Notes: a model not told the origin generated them from the sequence alone. A stretch of 64,000 bases of DNA from Paracoccus shanxieyensis (GCF_009711265.1 NZ_WMII01000016.1:38672-102671); one strand, 5' to 3'; shown: positions 28,016 to 39,853, counted from the stretch's first letter. Made by a program: numbers and translations.

Positions 28016-28378
28016 TCAGGAACCGCTGCCGCCGAAGCGGTGAAAGATGAAAAACGCCCCCAGACAGATCAGCGCAAAGCCAAGCGCGACGTTCCAGGTG
28101 ATCTTTTCGCCCAGATAGAGCCATGAAAACAGCACAAAGACCGAAAGGCTGATGACCTCTTGGATGGTCTTCAACTGGGCCGCGCTGAAATGGCCGTAAC
28201 CGATGCGGTTGGCCGGCACCTGCAGCAGATATTCGAAAAAGGCGATGCCCCAGCTGACCAGAACCACCGTCACCAGTGGCGCGGCCTTGAACTTCAGATG
28301 GCCATACCAGGCAAAGGTCATGAAGATGTTCGAGGCGATCAGCAGCCCGATGGTCAGGACCGGAACCGGCAGGGTCAT
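28016..28378 (-). CDS. DUF486 (DMT-like) small membrane protein
   Basis: 120 residues with four hydrophobic helices, starting LTIGLLIASNIFMTFAWYGHLK, the DUF486 hallmark, and containing FFEYLLQVPANRIGY. Function unknown; the fold resembles half of a drug/metabolite transporter. Its ATG overlaps the dnaB stop (ATGA), so it is translated from the dnaB message. Confidence 0.85.
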   Translation of the reverse strand: MTLPVPVLTIGLLIASNIFMTFAWYGHLKFKAAPLVTVVLVSWGIAFFEYLLQVPANRIGYGHFSAAQLKTIQEVISLSVFVLFSWLYLGEKITWNVALGFALICLGAFFIFHRFGGSGS

Positions 28379-29874
28379 TCCTGCCGGTCCCAACTGCGGT
28401 GCTTTTCAAGATTGCCGAAGCGGGTGAATCGGCCCTCGAAGGACAGCTCGACCGTGCCGATGGGGCCGTGGCGCTGCTTGCCGATGATGACCTCGGCCTT
28501 GCCGTGGCAGGATTCCATGATCTGCTGCCATGTCGCCATCTTGTCCAGCTCATGATCGGCGGGCTTTTCGCGTTCGCGGTAATATTCCTCGCGGAACACG
28601 AACATCACGATATCGGCGTCCTGCTCGATCGAGCCGGATTCGCGCAGATCTGACAGTTGCGGGCGCTTGTCCTCGCGGCTTTCGACGGCGCGCGACAGCT
28701 GCGACAGGGCGATGACGGGAATGTCCAGCTCTTTGGCGACGGCTTTCAGACCCTGCGTGATCTCGGAGACCTCGTTGACGCGGCTGTCCTTGGCCGAAGC
28801 CGCGCGCAGAAGCTGCAGATAGTCGACGATCAGCAGATCCAGCCCCATCGTGCGTTTCAGCTTGCGGGCGCGGGCGGCCAATTGGTTGATCGGCAAGGCG
28901 GGCGTGTCGTCGATGTAAAGCGGGCAGTTCTGCAGATCATGCGCGGCCTTCACGAAGCGGCGGAACTCATCTTCGGTCATGTCGCCGCGGCGGATGGATT
29001 CGCTGGGCACTTCGGCGGCTTCCGACAGGATCCGCGCGGCAAGCTGTTCGGCCGACATCTCGAGGCTGAAAAAGCCCACGACGCCGCCCGCGACGCTGCC
29101 CTGACTGCCATCGGGCATTTCGCCCATCTTGTGCACCTTGGCGACGTTGAAGGCGATGTTGGTTGCCAGCGAGGTCTTGCCCATCGAGGGACGCCCGGCC
29201 AGAATGATCAGGTCCGAACGGTTCAGACCGCCCATCTTGCCGTCAAGATCGATCAGCCCCGAGGAAATCCCCGAAAGCCCGCCGCCCCGGCTGAAGGCGG
29301 CATTGGCCGCATTCAGCGCGCCGCTGACGGCAGCAAGAAAGCTTTGGAAGCCGCGTTCGGCCACGCCCTGTTCGCCCAGCTTGTAAAGCGTCTGCTCGGC
29401 TTCCTTGATCTGGTCTTCTGCGCTGTCGCTGACGGTCACCGTCTGCGCCCGCGACGAGATATCCTGCCCAAGCTGGATCAGCTCGCGGCGCATGGCGAAT
29501 TCGCGGATCATCTGGGCATAATCGCGCGCCGCATGGGACGAGATCGCCGCCCCCGCCAGGCGCGCCAGATATGCCGGGCCGCCCAGTTCCTTCAGCCCCG
29601 CGTCGTTTTCCATATAGGCCTTGATCGTCACCGGACTGGCCAGCGCGTTCTTGGCAATGCGTTCGACGCAGATTTCATAGATGCGGCGATGCACGGGGTC
29701 GTAGAAATGCTTGCCCTGAATGACGCGCGACACGTGGTCATAGACCTCGTTATTCGTCAGAAGCGCGCCCAGAAGCTGCTGCTCGGCCTCGATCGAAAAG
29801 GGAACGGCCTGCGCGGCCGCGGCCTCGGCGATTTCGCTGGGTTTCCTGATTTCGACGGCGCGCAGCTCGCTCAT
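28375..29874 (-). CDS. dnaB: DnaB, replicative DNA helicase
   Basis: Hexameric fork helicase, 499 residues. N-terminal primase-interaction domain (25-130), linker, and RecA-like motor with Walker A GRPSMGKT (227-234), Walker B LLIVDYLQLL and arginine finger region. No intein. ATG 29874 is preferred (GGGAG nine bases upstream); a GTG directly before it is equally possible. Confidence 0.96.
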   Translation of the reverse strand: MSELRAVEIRKPSEIAEAAAAQAVPFSIEAEQQLLGALLTNNEVYDHVSRVIQGKHFYDPVHRRIYEICVERIAKNALASPVTIKAYMENDAGLKELGGPAYLARLAGAAISSHAARDYAQMIREFAMRRELIQLGQDISSRAQTVTVSDSAEDQIKEAEQTLYKLGEQGVAERGFQSFLAAVSGALNAANAAFSRGGGLSGISSGLIDLDGKMGGLNRSDLIILAGRPSMGKTSLATNIAFNVAKVHKMGEMPDGSQGSVAGGVVGFFSLEMSAEQLAARILSEAAEVPSESIRRGDMTEDEFRRFVKAAHDLQNCPLYIDDTPALPINQLAARARKLKRTMGLDLLIVDYLQLLRAASAKDSRVNEVSEITQGLKAVAKELDIPVIALSQLSRAVESREDKRPQLSDLRESGSIEQDADIVMFVFREEYYREREKPADHELDKMATWQQIMESCHGKAEVIIGKQRHGPIGTVELSFEGRFTRFGNLEKHRSWDRQE

Positions 29875-30102
29875 CACCGAAAGCTCCCGGATGGTTTGGA
29901 CAGAAGGCTCTTATCCACCTTCTGGCCGCTTGGGTCCATCTGGATATCCTGTGGATAAGCTGTGGAGAGAAAATCCGCCCGCCACCGCCTGTGATCGCTG
30001 TCGCATGAGTATTTGAAGAACGAAGAAACGCCAGCGCATTGCGGCGTGGTTTCTCTGTTCAACAAATACTCATACGGCGTCGCCGCAAGCGGGTCGGGTT
30101 TT

Positions 30103-30774
30103 TCAGGGATGCGCGGCTTGCCAGGCGCGCGGGTCGGTCAGGAAGCTTTCCACCTCGGACAGGGTGGCTTCGTCGTAAAAGCCCTGCGCCTTTGCTTCGG
30201 CCAGCACGTCCCACCAGGTGCAGAGGTGATGCAGTTTCACGCCGTGATCGGCAAGGCGCTGCGTCGTTTCGGGGAAAATCCCGTAATAGAAGATAACCGC
30301 CGTGTGGCCGCAGGTGGCGCCGGTGTCGCGGATCGCATCGACGAAGCTGAGTTTCGAGCCGCCATCGGTGGTCAGATCCTCGACCAGCAGGACGCGCTGG
30401 CCTTCGGTCATGGCGCCTTCGATACGGGCATTACGTCCATAACCCTTGGGCTTTTTGCGCACATAGGTCATTGGCAGTTCTAGCCGTTCGGCGACCAGTG
30501 CGGCAAAGGGGATGCCCGCGGTTTCGCCGCCCGCGATATTGTCGAAGGCATCGAAGCCCGCGTCGCGCAGCACGGTGGCCGACAGGAAATCCATCAGCGT
30601 CGAGCGGATGCGGGGATAAGAGATCAGCTTGCGGCAGTCGATATAGGTCGGGCCCTTCAGGCCGGAGGCATAGGTGAAGGGCTCGGCCGCGTTGAAATGC
30701 ACGGCCTCGATTTCCAGAAGCATCCGGGCCGTCAGGCGGGCGATTTCATCGGCCGGGGGGAAGGGCAGGGTCAT
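30103..30774 (-). CDS. pyrE: PyrE, orotate phosphoribosyltransferase
   Basis: Converts orotate and PRPP to OMP. 223 residues. The PRPP loop [13 protein letters not shown] is present, with [11 protein letters not shown] and [15 protein letters not shown] 30774 overlaps the pyrC stop (ATGA); a longer frame upstream lies inside pyrC. Order pyrC-pyrE in one transcript. Confidence 0.95.
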   Translation of the reverse strand: MTLPFPPADEIARLTARMLLEIEAVHFNAAEPFTYASGLKGPTYIDCRKLISYPRIRSTLMDFLSATVLRDAGFDAFDNIAGGETAGIPFAALVAERLELPMTYVRKKPKGYGRNARIEGAMTEGQRVLLVEDLTTDGGSKLSFVDAIRDTGATCGHTAVIFYYGIFPETTQRLADHGVKLHHLCTWWDVLAEAKAQGFYDEATLSEVESFLTDPRAWQAAHP

Positions 30775-31814
30775 GCGGGATCCTCGACATGCCAAAGAAG
30801 GGGGAAGCCGGGATCGAAGACGGTGACGGTTTCGCGGCCGGCGTCGATATGGCTGGGATAGGTCGCAGGCGTGTCGCGCTTGACCAGACGGATCATGTCC
30901 TCGTTCACCGGCAGGCGGTAGAAGGCCGGGCCGTTGAGCGAGGTGAAGCCTTCGAGCCTGTCCAGCGCGCCTTCGTCTTCAAAGACCTGTGCAAGGATCG
31001 ACATGGTATTCGGCGCGGTGAAGCAGCCCGCGCAGCCGCAGGCGCTTTCTTTGGCCGTGTCGGGATGCGGTGCCGAGTCGGTGCCCAGAAAGAAGCGCGG
31101 ATCGCCCGAGGTCGCGGCGCGGCGCAGCGCAAGGCGGTGGCTTTCGCGTTTCGCCACCGGCAGGCAGTAATAATGTGGCCGGATGCCGCCCACGAGGATG
31201 TGATTGCGATTGATGACCAGATGATGCGTGGTGATTGTCGCGCCGATATTGTCCTGGCTGCTGACGTAATCGACGCCGTTCGAGGTGGTGATGTGTTCCA
31301 TGACCACACGCAGCCCGGGCGTCGCGCGGCGGATCGGGTCCAGCACGCGGTCGATGAACACGGCCTCGCGGTCGAAGATATCGACCTCGGGGTCGGTCAC
31401 TTCGCCATGCATGCACAGCGGGATGCCCGCGTCGGCCATCGCCTCAAGCACGCCGCGCACCTTGTCGAAATCCCGCACCCCCGAGGCCGAGTTCGTCGTC
31501 GCGCCTGCCGGGTAAAGCTTGACTGCCGAGATGATTCCATCGCGATGCGCATTGACCAGATCCGAGACATCGGTGGTTTCGGTCAGATACAGCGTCATAA
31601 GTGGACGCAGCGTCACATTTTCCGGCAGAACCGCCAGAATCCGGTCGCGATACGCCGCCGCCTGCGCGCCGGTGACGACCGGCGGCACCAGATTGGGCAT
31701 GATGATCGCACGGCCGAAATGACCGGAATATGCAGCAACTGCGGCCAGCATCTCGCCATCGCGCAGATGCAGGTGCCAATCGTCGGGGCGTCGAAGCGTT
31801 ACGGATTTCGTCAT
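30771..31814 (-). CDS. pyrC: PyrC, dihydroorotase (E. coli type)
   Basis: Binuclear-zinc cyclic amidohydrolase of pyrimidine synthesis. 347 residues. Metal motif WHLHLRD (13-19), the carboxylated lysine in [17 protein letters not shown], and the GTDSAPH motif near 260. GAGGAAAACC precedes the ATG. Coupled to pyrE. Confidence 0.95.
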   Translation of the reverse strand: MTKSVTLRRPDDWHLHLRDGEMLAAVAAYSGHFGRAIIMPNLVPPVVTGAQAAAYRDRILAVLPENVTLRPLMTLYLTETTDVSDLVNAHRDGIISAVKLYPAGATTNSASGVRDFDKVRGVLEAMADAGIPLCMHGEVTDPEVDIFDREAVFIDRVLDPIRRATPGLRVVMEHITTSNGVDYVSSQDNIGATITTHHLVINRNHILVGGIRPHYYCLPVAKRESHRLALRRAATSGDPRFFLGTDSAPHPDTAKESACGCAGCFTAPNTMSILAQVFEDEGALDRLEGFTSLNGPAFYRLPVNEDMIRLVKRDTPATYPSHIDAGRETVTVFDPGFPLLWHVEDPA

Positions 31815-31937
31815 GGTTTTCCTCTATACTGCGCGCGTGGGCATGGAAATAGCCGTCGGCAATTGTGCCAAAGGATGGCTTGGCAACCAGGCGCTTCGGG
31901 TGCAGTTATTCTTAGCTTGTGATAATCGGAGTTTGTG

Positions 31938-32252
31938 ATGGGGTACGCGATGTTCGACGTCAGAGCCGCACAAGCGCCTTTCGTGCTGTGGCAGCAAATG
32001 GCCAGAATGGCATGGGAAGCGCAGATGATCATTGTGCTGCGGACCGCAGGGATGATGGGCATGGTCCAGCAGGACGTGACCGAACCCACGCGAATGGTTA
32101 TGGAAAAAGCCGATGCGGCGACCGAGGCGATGTTTGCCGCGTTGCATGCAGCCGGGCGCGGGGCGCGGGCCGATCAGGTCATGTCGGCGGCGCTGCGGCC
32201 ATATCGGAAACGCACCAAGGCCAATGTGAAGCGGCTGACGCGCAAAAGGTGA
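31938..32252 (+). CDS. small helical protein of unknown function
   Basis: 104 residues, methionine-rich and helical (VLWQQMARMAWEAQMIIVLRTAGMMGM) with a basic tail RPYRKRTKANVKRLTRKR. Similar short proteins occur in other Rhodobacterales, some carrying uninformative database names; I cannot assign a function. ATG 31938 follows CGGAG; a GTG three bases earlier is possible. Convergent with gap. Confidence 0.65.
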   Translation: MGYAMFDVRAAQAPFVLWQQMARMAWEAQMIIVLRTAGMMGMVQQDVTEPTRMVMEKADAATEAMFAALHAAGRGARADQVMSAALRPYRKRTKANVKRLTRKR

Positions 32253-32297
32253 TCTGGCCCAGCCAGGTCAGCGGCAATCATGTCGCCCGCAATGCGA

Positions 32298-32322
32298 AAC
32301 GCGCCCCGATTCGGGGCGCGTT
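32298..32322. terminator. hairpin between convergent genes (small protein and gap)
   Basis: Perfect 11-bp stem AACGCGCCCCG / CGGGGCGCGTT with an ATT loop. There is no clean T run on either side, so termination is probable from position rather than proven. Confidence 0.55.
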
Positions 32323-32347
32323 CGTGTCTTTGCAAGGGGGCGGCTGA

Positions 32348-33349
<1,002 letters not shown>

Positions 33350-33503
33350 GGTTTTCCTCCGACGCTGAATGAGTTTCGCTGTCGGGTAGACCGCATTTCC
33401 GGGGGGAATGCAAATCCCCAAAAGCACGAATTTGCCGGAAAAAACCGGAATTTTCAATGTTAGCGCCGACAGTTGCGGGCGGTGGCCCGGTGGTTCTGGG
33501 CCG

Positions 33504-33647
33504 TTAGCGCCAGAAGCTGAGATACTCGATCAGCGAGGCCATCTCTTTGCCCAGAAACACGGGCAACTGTCCCGACATGAAGACGGCATCGGCCAGAAAC
33601 AGCGCGACGATCATCAGGCCCAGCACAAGGGCGATGCGATTGGTCAT
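33504..33647 (-). CDS. 47-residue single-helix membrane protein next to gap
   Basis: [20 protein letters not shown] starts a membrane helix (4-22), followed by [20 protein letters not shown] and the ending LSFWR. Very short, but I recall similar peptides near gap in other Rhodobacterales with the same conserved C-terminal tryptophan-arginine end. No strong ribosome site. Function unknown. Confidence 0.6.
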   Translation of the reverse strand: MTNRIALVLGLMIVALFLADAVFMSGQLPVFLGKEMASLIEYLSFWR

Positions 33648-33718
33648 CAGGTCGGTCCCGCAGGTTGCGTCGTCGATGTGCTAGGCCAGCCACAGGCGCA
33701 GGGCAAGGGGCAGCCGCC

Positions 33719-36268
33719 CTAGCCGGTGATCAGCCAGTCCGACAGTTCCGCCGGGGTCACGCCCCGCACCCGCAAAAGCTCGCTCCAGCCGTCGCCATCC
33801 GCGACCGCGACCGCCGTCCAGCCGCCATGGCGCGTCAGCAGCACGTCCTGTGGCCCGCCGGTAAAGCGCGAGATGTCCAGCCGGTCGCCCGCGGCGAAAT
33901 CCATGATCCGTGCATCGGTCGAGTGGCGGCCGATATAGAACAGGTCGTCGCCCGCGCCGCCGAACATTGTGTCGCCGCGCCCTTGCGAATTCAGCGTGTC
34001 ATTGCCGCTGCCGCCATCCATGCGGTTTGTTCCGTGCCCGCCCAGCAGCCGGTCGTTGCCGGCATGGCCGCGCAGCACGTCATCGCCATTGCGGCCCCGG
34101 ATCAGGTCGTCCTGATCGCTGCCGTCCAGCGTGTCGCGCCATTTCGTGCCGTTCAGGATGTGCGGCGCCGGAGGCGGCTGGGGCTCGGGTTGCTGCGGAC
34201 CGGGTCCGCCGACCGTGCCCGCAACCTCGGTCGAGGGGCGGGTGAACGGATCGGGCGCGCTGGCCCCAAAGGCATTGTCGCCGCGCAGAATGTCGAAACT
34301 GTCGGCATCGAACACCGACAGCGCCGTATCGCGAAACGTGATGCTGTCGCCCTGTCCCAGATCAAGCCGCACGTCACCGCCATCCTGCACCAGCCTTGCG
34401 CGCAGATCCTCAAGGTCGTCGATGGCATAGCCGCGCAGCTGCAGCGTGTCATGGCCATCAAAACCCAGCACCACGTCATGCCCGTCGCCGAACTGGTGCA
34501 GGATGCGGTCATCACCCAGACTGACGATCAGATCCGCGCCCCTGCCACCCGCCAGCGTGTTGGCATGGGCATTGCCCTGGATCCGGTTGTCGCCGTCATT
34601 TCCGGTCAGGGTGGCGTTTTGCGCGCCGGGCAGCGCGATCAGGTTTTCCACATGCGCGGCCAGAACGTGACTGCGCGAGGTGTAAACGGTATCGACCCCG
34701 CCGCCCGCCGCCTCGCGCACCACAGTATTCGGGCGATAGACGTAATGCTGATCGCCGCTGACCCCGCCCTGCAATGTCACCCCGCCCGGATGATTGGCCA
34801 GCCCGTCCGACAGCCGGCTGCCATCGGCATGGGCGGTGACGCGCCCGTCGCGGTCGGTATCGGTCAGCCAGCGGTCGTCCACGGCAAGGCTGGACCAGAC
34901 ATCGGGCGTTTCCGACCAGCGGATGACGAATTGCTCGGACCGGAAATCCGCGACGCGGGTGTCGCGGAAAATCACGGTCTGCGGATCGGCGGGATAGGCG
35001 CCGTTCGACAGCCAGACATCGTTGCCGACCTGTGTCAGCCGCGCCAGAGCGTCCTGCGCGCCGTCAAGATTGAAGCCCTCCAGCACGATATGATCATCCG
35101 CGCCAAAGCCCGACAGAATGGCATTTCCCGTGCCGCGCATGACATGCACGATATCGCTGCCGCCGTTCAGGTCGATGAAATCCTGTCCCGCGCCGCCACC
35201 CGTGACGATGATGTCATCCCCGACCGAGCCGGTGATGCTTGCACCGCGCGCATCGTCGATGATGGTCGCGCCGACGCCCTGTGCCGTGATCTGCCTGTCG
35301 GGCCGCATGGCATAGACCGACACCGACTCGATGCTGAATTCATTGCCATCGGCAAAGGTCAGATGGTCCAGCCCCGCTTCGGGGTTCCAGCCCCAGGTCG
35401 AGCTGATCTGGTCGTTGATGATGGTATACATCGGCGTGGTCAGGTCCTGGGGCGTGGGGGTGCGGAACACCTCGACCAGCGACCCGCGGTCGCGCCCGAA
35501 ATAGAAGGCGATATAGTCGGGCGTCCATTCGACGGCCCATGTCCACGCCCCGTCATGCAGGTTGCCGCCGAATTCCCGTTCCACATCCACGGTGTCGCGG
35601 AACATGTATTGCGTGCCGCCCTGCTGCTGGCGCACGATCGGCGCGGCGGGGTTGCCGTTTTCGTCCAGATCATAGGGGTTGGTCACATCGACGGATTGCG
35701 TCGGGTTGCCGTCCAGATCGTATCTGTCAAAGAAGGACGCGACCGTGAAGCGCCCGCCCGGCGGCGTGTTCCGGTCGCCCACGCTTTGGCCATAAGCCTC
35801 GAAGATGTCGATTTCGGGCGGCCATCCCGTGCCTGCCGGGGCCAGCCAGAAGGCGGGCCAATGGCCGTTGCCCACCGGGATCTCGGCGGTGATTTCATAA
35901 TAGCCATAGGCCTGCGCCCATGTATCGGCGGTCGAGACCATGCCGGTATAATACCTGACATTCTGCGCATCGCCTTCTCGGCCGACATTGGCCAGCGCGC
36001 TGTCCACCAGATCGCGCTTGTGATCGGGAATGACCCCCGATCCGATGTTCAGCTTGCCATCCGAGATCGTCAGCGGGTCGATACCGACCTTGCGCCCGTC
36101 TTCGGTCGTGGTGGCATCGGAAAGAAACACCGATTGCGGGCCGTTGGTCATGATGTCGTCGCGCCGGGACGAGGTTGACCAAAGCCCCTTGCCACCGCGA
36201 TAGGCGTTCAGGTCGGGGCTGTCGAAATCGTCGCGAAACACAAGCTCATAGCGGGACAGATCGGGCAT
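33719..36268 (-). CDS. GH16 endoglycanase with RTX repeats, likely secreted by type I system
   Basis: 849 residues. GH16 catalytic domain about 1-320 with the active-site motif EIDIFE at 152-157 (Glu152 nucleophile, Asp154, Glu157 acid/base) and WPAFWLAP just before. The rest holds three blocks of RTX-like calcium-binding nonapeptides: SITGSVGDDIIV, LAGGRGADLI, and a long run NGDDVLRGHAGNDRLLGG.. GGAGDDLFYIG near the end. There is no N-terminal signal peptide, as in type I substrates. Related enzymes trim exopolysaccharides such as succinoglycan in rhizobia. No T1SS genes are in the window. Confidence 0.88.
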   Translation of the reverse strand: MPDLSRYELVFRDDFDSPDLNAYRGGKGLWSTSSRRDDIMTNGPQSVFLSDATTTEDGRKVGIDPLTISDGKLNIGSGVIPDHKRDLVDSALANVGREGDAQNVRYYTGMVSTADTWAQAYGYYEITAEIPVGNGHWPAFWLAPAGTGWPPEIDIFEAYGQSVGDRNTPPGGRFTVASFFDRYDLDGNPTQSVDVTNPYDLDENGNPAAPIVRQQQGGTQYMFRDTVDVEREFGGNLHDGAWTWAVEWTPDYIAFYFGRDRGSLVEVFRTPTPQDLTTPMYTIINDQISSTWGWNPEAGLDHLTFADGNEFSIESVSVYAMRPDRQITAQGVGATIIDDARGASITGSVGDDIIVTGGGAGQDFIDLNGGSDIVHVMRGTGNAILSGFGADDHIVLEGFNLDGAQDALARLTQVGNDVWLSNGAYPADPQTVIFRDTRVADFRSEQFVIRWSETPDVWSSLAVDDRWLTDTDRDGRVTAHADGSRLSDGLANHPGGVTLQGGVSGDQHYVYRPNTVVREAAGGGVDTVYTSRSHVLAAHVENLIALPGAQNATLTGNDGDNRIQGNAHANTLAGGRGADLIVSLGDDRILHQFGDGHDVVLGFDGHDTLQLRGYAIDDLEDLRARLVQDGGDVRLDLGQGDSITFRDTALSVFDADSFDILRGDNAFGASAPDPFTRPSTEVAGTVGGPGPQQPEPQPPPAPHILNGTKWRDTLDGSDQDDLIRGRNGDDVLRGHAGNDRLLGGHGTNRMDGGSGNDTLNSQGRGDTMFGGAGDDLFYIGRHSTDARIMDFAAGDRLDISRFTGGPQDVLLTRHGGWTAVAVADGDGWSELLRVRGVTPAELSDWLITG

Positions 36269-36759
36269 GGGTATGGCTCTTGCGCTGGAATGGGGCAACG
36301 GTGCCGCCCTTGAATCATGCAAGCAAAACAACCTGAAATTGTAAAACTAAAATATCGCGTTCGCAAAAAGCCGCGCAAGACCGGGGCCCCTTCTGCCTGT
36401 TCCGTGGTCGCTGACTGCGAAAAAACCGAAGTCACGCGGGCCTGACGGCAATTGCATCGCGAATTGGCCAGGAATTGCGCATTGGCAAGACAAGGACCCG
36501 GCGCGATGACCGGGCCCTGATGGGGCCGAGAGATCAACAGGTGTTCTGTCATTGCCGACCAGCTAGTCCGCCAGCGTATCCTTCCCTTGGCGGCCGCTTT
36601 TCGCCGTTGCCGCACCTCTGCCACCGGCCAGCACGATGCCGTTGGGGTGAACCCAAAAGCTCAAGCGCATATTGTGGCGGATGGTAATCATGCCGCGCCT
36701 TGCCTTGGCGGTGGTCTCTGTCATGCTCCGGCTTCATGCGCTTCAGCGGAGAAAGCGGG
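36269..36759. other. 491-bp divergent intergenic region
   Basis: Between the GH16 gene (minus) and the DUF72 gene (plus). The part near the GH16 start is AT-rich (36330-36370) and is the likely promoter zone. A 53-codon minus frame at 36563-36724 (starting MTETTAKARRG) exists but has a ribosome site too close to its ATG and no homology I recognise; I do not call it. Confidence 0.45.
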
Positions 36760-37557
36760 ATGGGCAATACACGCATAGGCATCGGCGGCTGGACCTATGA
36801 ACCATGGCGCGGCGTCTTCTATCCCGAGGGGCTGGCCCAGAAGCGAGAGCTGCAACATGCCAGCCGCCAGCTGACCAGCATCGAGATCAACAGCACCTAT
36901 TACGGCTCACAAAAGCCCGACAGCTTTCGCAAATGGCATGATGAGACGCCCGCCGATTTCGTCTTTTCCCTGAAAGCCCCGCGCTTTGCCACGAACCGCA
37001 AGGTCCTGGCCGAGGCGGGCGAAAGCATCTCGCGGTTTTTCGACAGCGGCGTCGTGCTGCTGGGCGACAAGCTGGGGCCGATCAACTGGCAGTTCATGGC
37101 CACGAAGAAATTCGACGCGGCAGATTTCGCGGCCTTCCTGAAGCTTCTGCCGGCCGAGGCGGGCGGCCTTGCGCTGCGCCACGCGGTCGAGGTGCGCCAT
37201 GACAGTTTCCGCGTGCCGCAATTCGTCGATCTGTGCCGCGACCATGGCGTGGCGATCGTCGTCGCGGGTGATGGCGAATTTCCGCAGATCGCCGATCCGA
37301 CCGCCGGGTTCATCTATGCCCGGATCATGGGAACCGAGGCCAAGCGCCCGCAGGGCTATTCCAGAAAGGCGCTGGAACAATGGGCCGACCGCGCCCGGCA
37401 ATGGGCGGATGGCGGCAGTCCGGACGGGCTGCATTATTGCGGCAGTCCCGCGCCCGAATTGCCGCGCGATGTGTTTCTGTATGTCATCAGCGGCGCGAAA
37501 GAGCGAAACCCGCAGGCGGCCATGGCGCTGATCGACCTGCTGGGTCAGAAGGACTGA
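36760..37557 (+). CDS. DUF72 (YecE-like) family protein
   Basis: 265 residues, TIM-barrel fold family. [18 protein letters not shown] at the N-terminus, [22 protein letters not shown], and a C-terminal [24 protein letters not shown] are the DUF72 landmarks. Biochemical role unknown. ATG 36760 is preceded by GGAGAAA. Confidence 0.9.
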   Translation: MGNTRIGIGGWTYEPWRGVFYPEGLAQKRELQHASRQLTSIEINSTYYGSQKPDSFRKWHDETPADFVFSLKAPRFATNRKVLAEAGESISRFFDSGVVLLGDKLGPINWQFMATKKFDAADFAAFLKLLPAEAGGLALRHAVEVRHDSFRVPQFVDLCRDHGVAIVVAGDGEFPQIADPTAGFIYARIMGTEAKRPQGYSRKALEQWADRARQWADGGSPDGLHYCGSPAPELPRDVFLYVISGAKERNPQAAMALIDLLGQKD

Positions 37558-37651
37558 CCCAGCTTGCACTGGAATCGCAGGCTGCATGGGTATAGTCCTG
37601 TCAAATCCGATGGACCCGCTGCGGTCCAAGCTCGATACGGGAATTAGCAAA

Positions 37652-39487
37652 ATGCCAGCCTATCGCTCTCGCACGACCACGCATGGACGGAACATGGCAG
37701 GGGCCCGTGGCCTCTGGCGTGCGACCGGCATGAAGGACGGCGATTTCGGCAAGCCCATCATCGCCGTCGTCAACTCGTTCACGCAATTCGTGCCCGGCCA
37801 TGTCCATCTGAAGGATCTGGGCCAGCTTGTCGCGCGCGAGATCGAGGCGGCGGGCGGCGTCGCCAAGGAATTCAACACCATCGCGGTCGATGACGGCATC
37901 GCCATGGGCCATGACGGGATGCTGTATTCGCTGCCCTCGCGCGAGGTGATCTGCGACAGCGTGGAATATATGGTCAATGCGCATTGCGCCGATGCGATGG
38001 TCTGCATCAGCAATTGCGACAAGATCACCCCCGGCATGTTGAACGCGGCCATGCGGCTGAACATTCCGTCGGTCTTCGTGTCGGGCGGACCGATGGAGGC
38101 GGGCAAGGTCGTGCTGAACGGCAAGACCCATGCGCTGGATCTGGTCGATGCCATGGTCGCCGCCGCCGATGACAGCGTGTCCGACGAGGACGTGAAGGTC
38201 ATTGAACGCTCGGCCTGTCCGACCTGTGGGTCGTGTTCGGGCATGTTCACCGCCAATTCGATGAACTGCCTGACCGAGGCGCTGGGCCTGTCGCTGCCGG
38301 GCAATGGCTCGACCCTTGCGACCCATGCCGACCGCAAGCGGCTGTTCATCGAGGCCGGGCATCTGATCGTCGACATCACCCGCCGCCATTACGAACAGGA
38401 CGACATGTCGGTGCTGCCGCGCAATGTGGCCAACAAGAAGGCGTTTGAAAATGCCATGTCGCTGGACATCGCCATGGGCGGGTCCACGAATACCGTGCTG
38501 CATATCCTTGCCGCCGCCTATGAGGGCGGGATCGACTTCGACCTGACCGATATCGACAAGCTGTCGCGCAATGTGCCCTGCCTGTCCAAGGTCGCGCCCG
38601 CCAAGCAGGACGTGCATATGGAGGACGTGCACCGCGCCGGCGGCATCATGGCGATCCTTGGCCAGCTGGAACGCGGCGGGCTGATCCATCGCGACACGCC
38701 CACCGTCCATGCGCCGACGCTGGGCGATGCCATCGACCGCTGGGACATCTCGCGCACGGACAGCGAAACCGTCCACAATTTCTTTCGCGCCGCGCCCGGC
38801 GGCATTCCGACGCAGACCGCCTTCAGTCAGGACGCCCGGTGGGAGACGCTGGATCTGGACCGCCAGAACGGGGTCATCCGCTCGGTCAATTCGCCCTTTA
38901 CCGCCGATGGCGGTCTGGCGGTGCTGAAAGGCAATATCGCGCTGGACGGCTGCATCGTGAAGACGGCGGGCGTGGATGAATCGATCCTGAAATTCACCGG
39001 CCCCGCCGTGGTCTATGAAAGTCAGGATGCGGCGGTCAGCGGCATTCTGGGCAACAAGGTCAAGGCCGGCGATGTGGTCGTCATCCGCTATGAGGGGCCG
39101 AAAGGCGGGCCGGGGATGCAAGAGATGCTGTATCCGACCAGCTATCTGAAATCCAAGGGCTTGGGCAAATCCTGCGCGCTGGTGACGGATGGGCGGTTCT
39201 CGGGCGGCACGTCGGGCCTGTCCATCGGCCATGCCTCGCCCGAGGCGGCGCAGGGCGGGCTGATCGGTCTGGTGCGCGATGGCGACATCATCGAGATCGA
39301 CATCCCGAACCGCACCATCAACCTTGCCGTCCCCGAGGCTGAACTGGACGCCCGCCGCACTGAGCAGAACCGGCTGGGCTGGAAACCGGCGCAGCCGCGC
39401 AAGCGCAATGTCACGACCGCGCTGAAGGCCTATGCCGCCTTTGCCGCATCCGCCGACAAGGGCGCGGTGCGCATCCTGCCGGAATAA
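37652..39487 (+). CDS. ilvD: IlvD, dihydroxy-acid dehydratase
   Basis: Iron-sulfur dehydratase in branched-chain amino acid synthesis. 611 residues. Begins [20 protein letters not shown]; cluster cysteines are seen in [11 protein letters not shown] and [23 protein letters not shown] near the C-terminus. The ATG at 37652 matches the family start; an in-frame ATG at 37610 would add 14 residues. Confidence 0.95.
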   Translation: MPAYRSRTTTHGRNMAGARGLWRATGMKDGDFGKPIIAVVNSFTQFVPGHVHLKDLGQLVAREIEAAGGVAKEFNTIAVDDGIAMGHDGMLYSLPSREVICDSVEYMVNAHCADAMVCISNCDKITPGMLNAAMRLNIPSVFVSGGPMEAGKVVLNGKTHALDLVDAMVAAADDSVSDEDVKVIERSACPTCGSCSGMFTANSMNCLTEALGLSLPGNGSTLATHADRKRLFIEAGHLIVDITRRHYEQDDMSVLPRNVANKKAFENAMSLDIAMGGSTNTVLHILAAAYEGGIDFDLTDIDKLSRNVPCLSKVAPAKQDVHMEDVHRAGGIMAILGQLERGGLIHRDTPTVHAPTLGDAIDRWDISRTDSETVHNFFRAAPGGIPTQTAFSQDARWETLDLDRQNGVIRSVNSPFTADGGLAVLKGNIALDGCIVKTAGVDESILKFTGPAVVYESQDAAVSGILGNKVKAGDVVVIRYEGPKGGPGMQEMLYPTSYLKSKGLGKSCALVTDGRFSGGTSGLSIGHASPEAAQGGLIGLVRDGDIIEIDIPNRTINLAVPEAELDARRTEQNRLGWKPAQPRKRNVTTALKAYAAFAASADKGAVRILPE

Positions 39488-39509
39488 GCGTCCGGTCCTT
39501 TTGCCCATC

Positions 39510-39540
39510 AAGGCCCGCCCGAAAGGTGCGGGCCTTTTTT
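39510..39540 (+). terminator. intrinsic terminator after ilvD
   Basis: Stem AAGGCCCGC / GCGGGCCTT, nine-base loop, then TTTT at 39537-39540. Confidence 0.88.
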
Positions 39541-39853
39541 GTGTCCGGACCACGCGCCGCTGTTGACAGCCGCATTGCCAAGGCAGACGCTTTCATCAGG
39601 ACAGACCGCAGCCAGCCGGGCAGCTATTTTGCAATTTGGATGGATTCCGGGAAACGGTTCGCTGCGAGCCGGAAGACTGGGGAATGATAATCCGCCGCGG
39701 GGTGACGGATTGACGAAACTGTAAGTCAGTCTGACAGATTCCGTTGCGTCATCTTGGCAAATGGCCATCCTGATAGGGCAGGGGTCTTGACCTGAACTGT
39801 AGTTTCGTTTGCATCGGCAGATCGAAAAACAAAAACGCGACATGGGAGGCAAT
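39541..39853. other. 313-bp upstream region of the peptide transporter operon
   Basis: No gene. It is less GC-rich than its surroundings and carries a TTGACC at 39787-39792 that could be a -35 box, without a convincing -10. GGGAGG precedes the binding-protein start. Confidence 0.4.

Noticed and set aside
33665..36178. 837-codon plus-strand frame opposite the GH16-RTX gene
   Set aside because: The minus strand has catalytic and RTX motifs; the plus frame has none.
36563..36724. 53-codon minus frame between the GH16 and DUF72 genes
   Set aside because: Ribosome-site-like GGAG is one base from the ATG, no recognised homology; recorded only as intergenic content.
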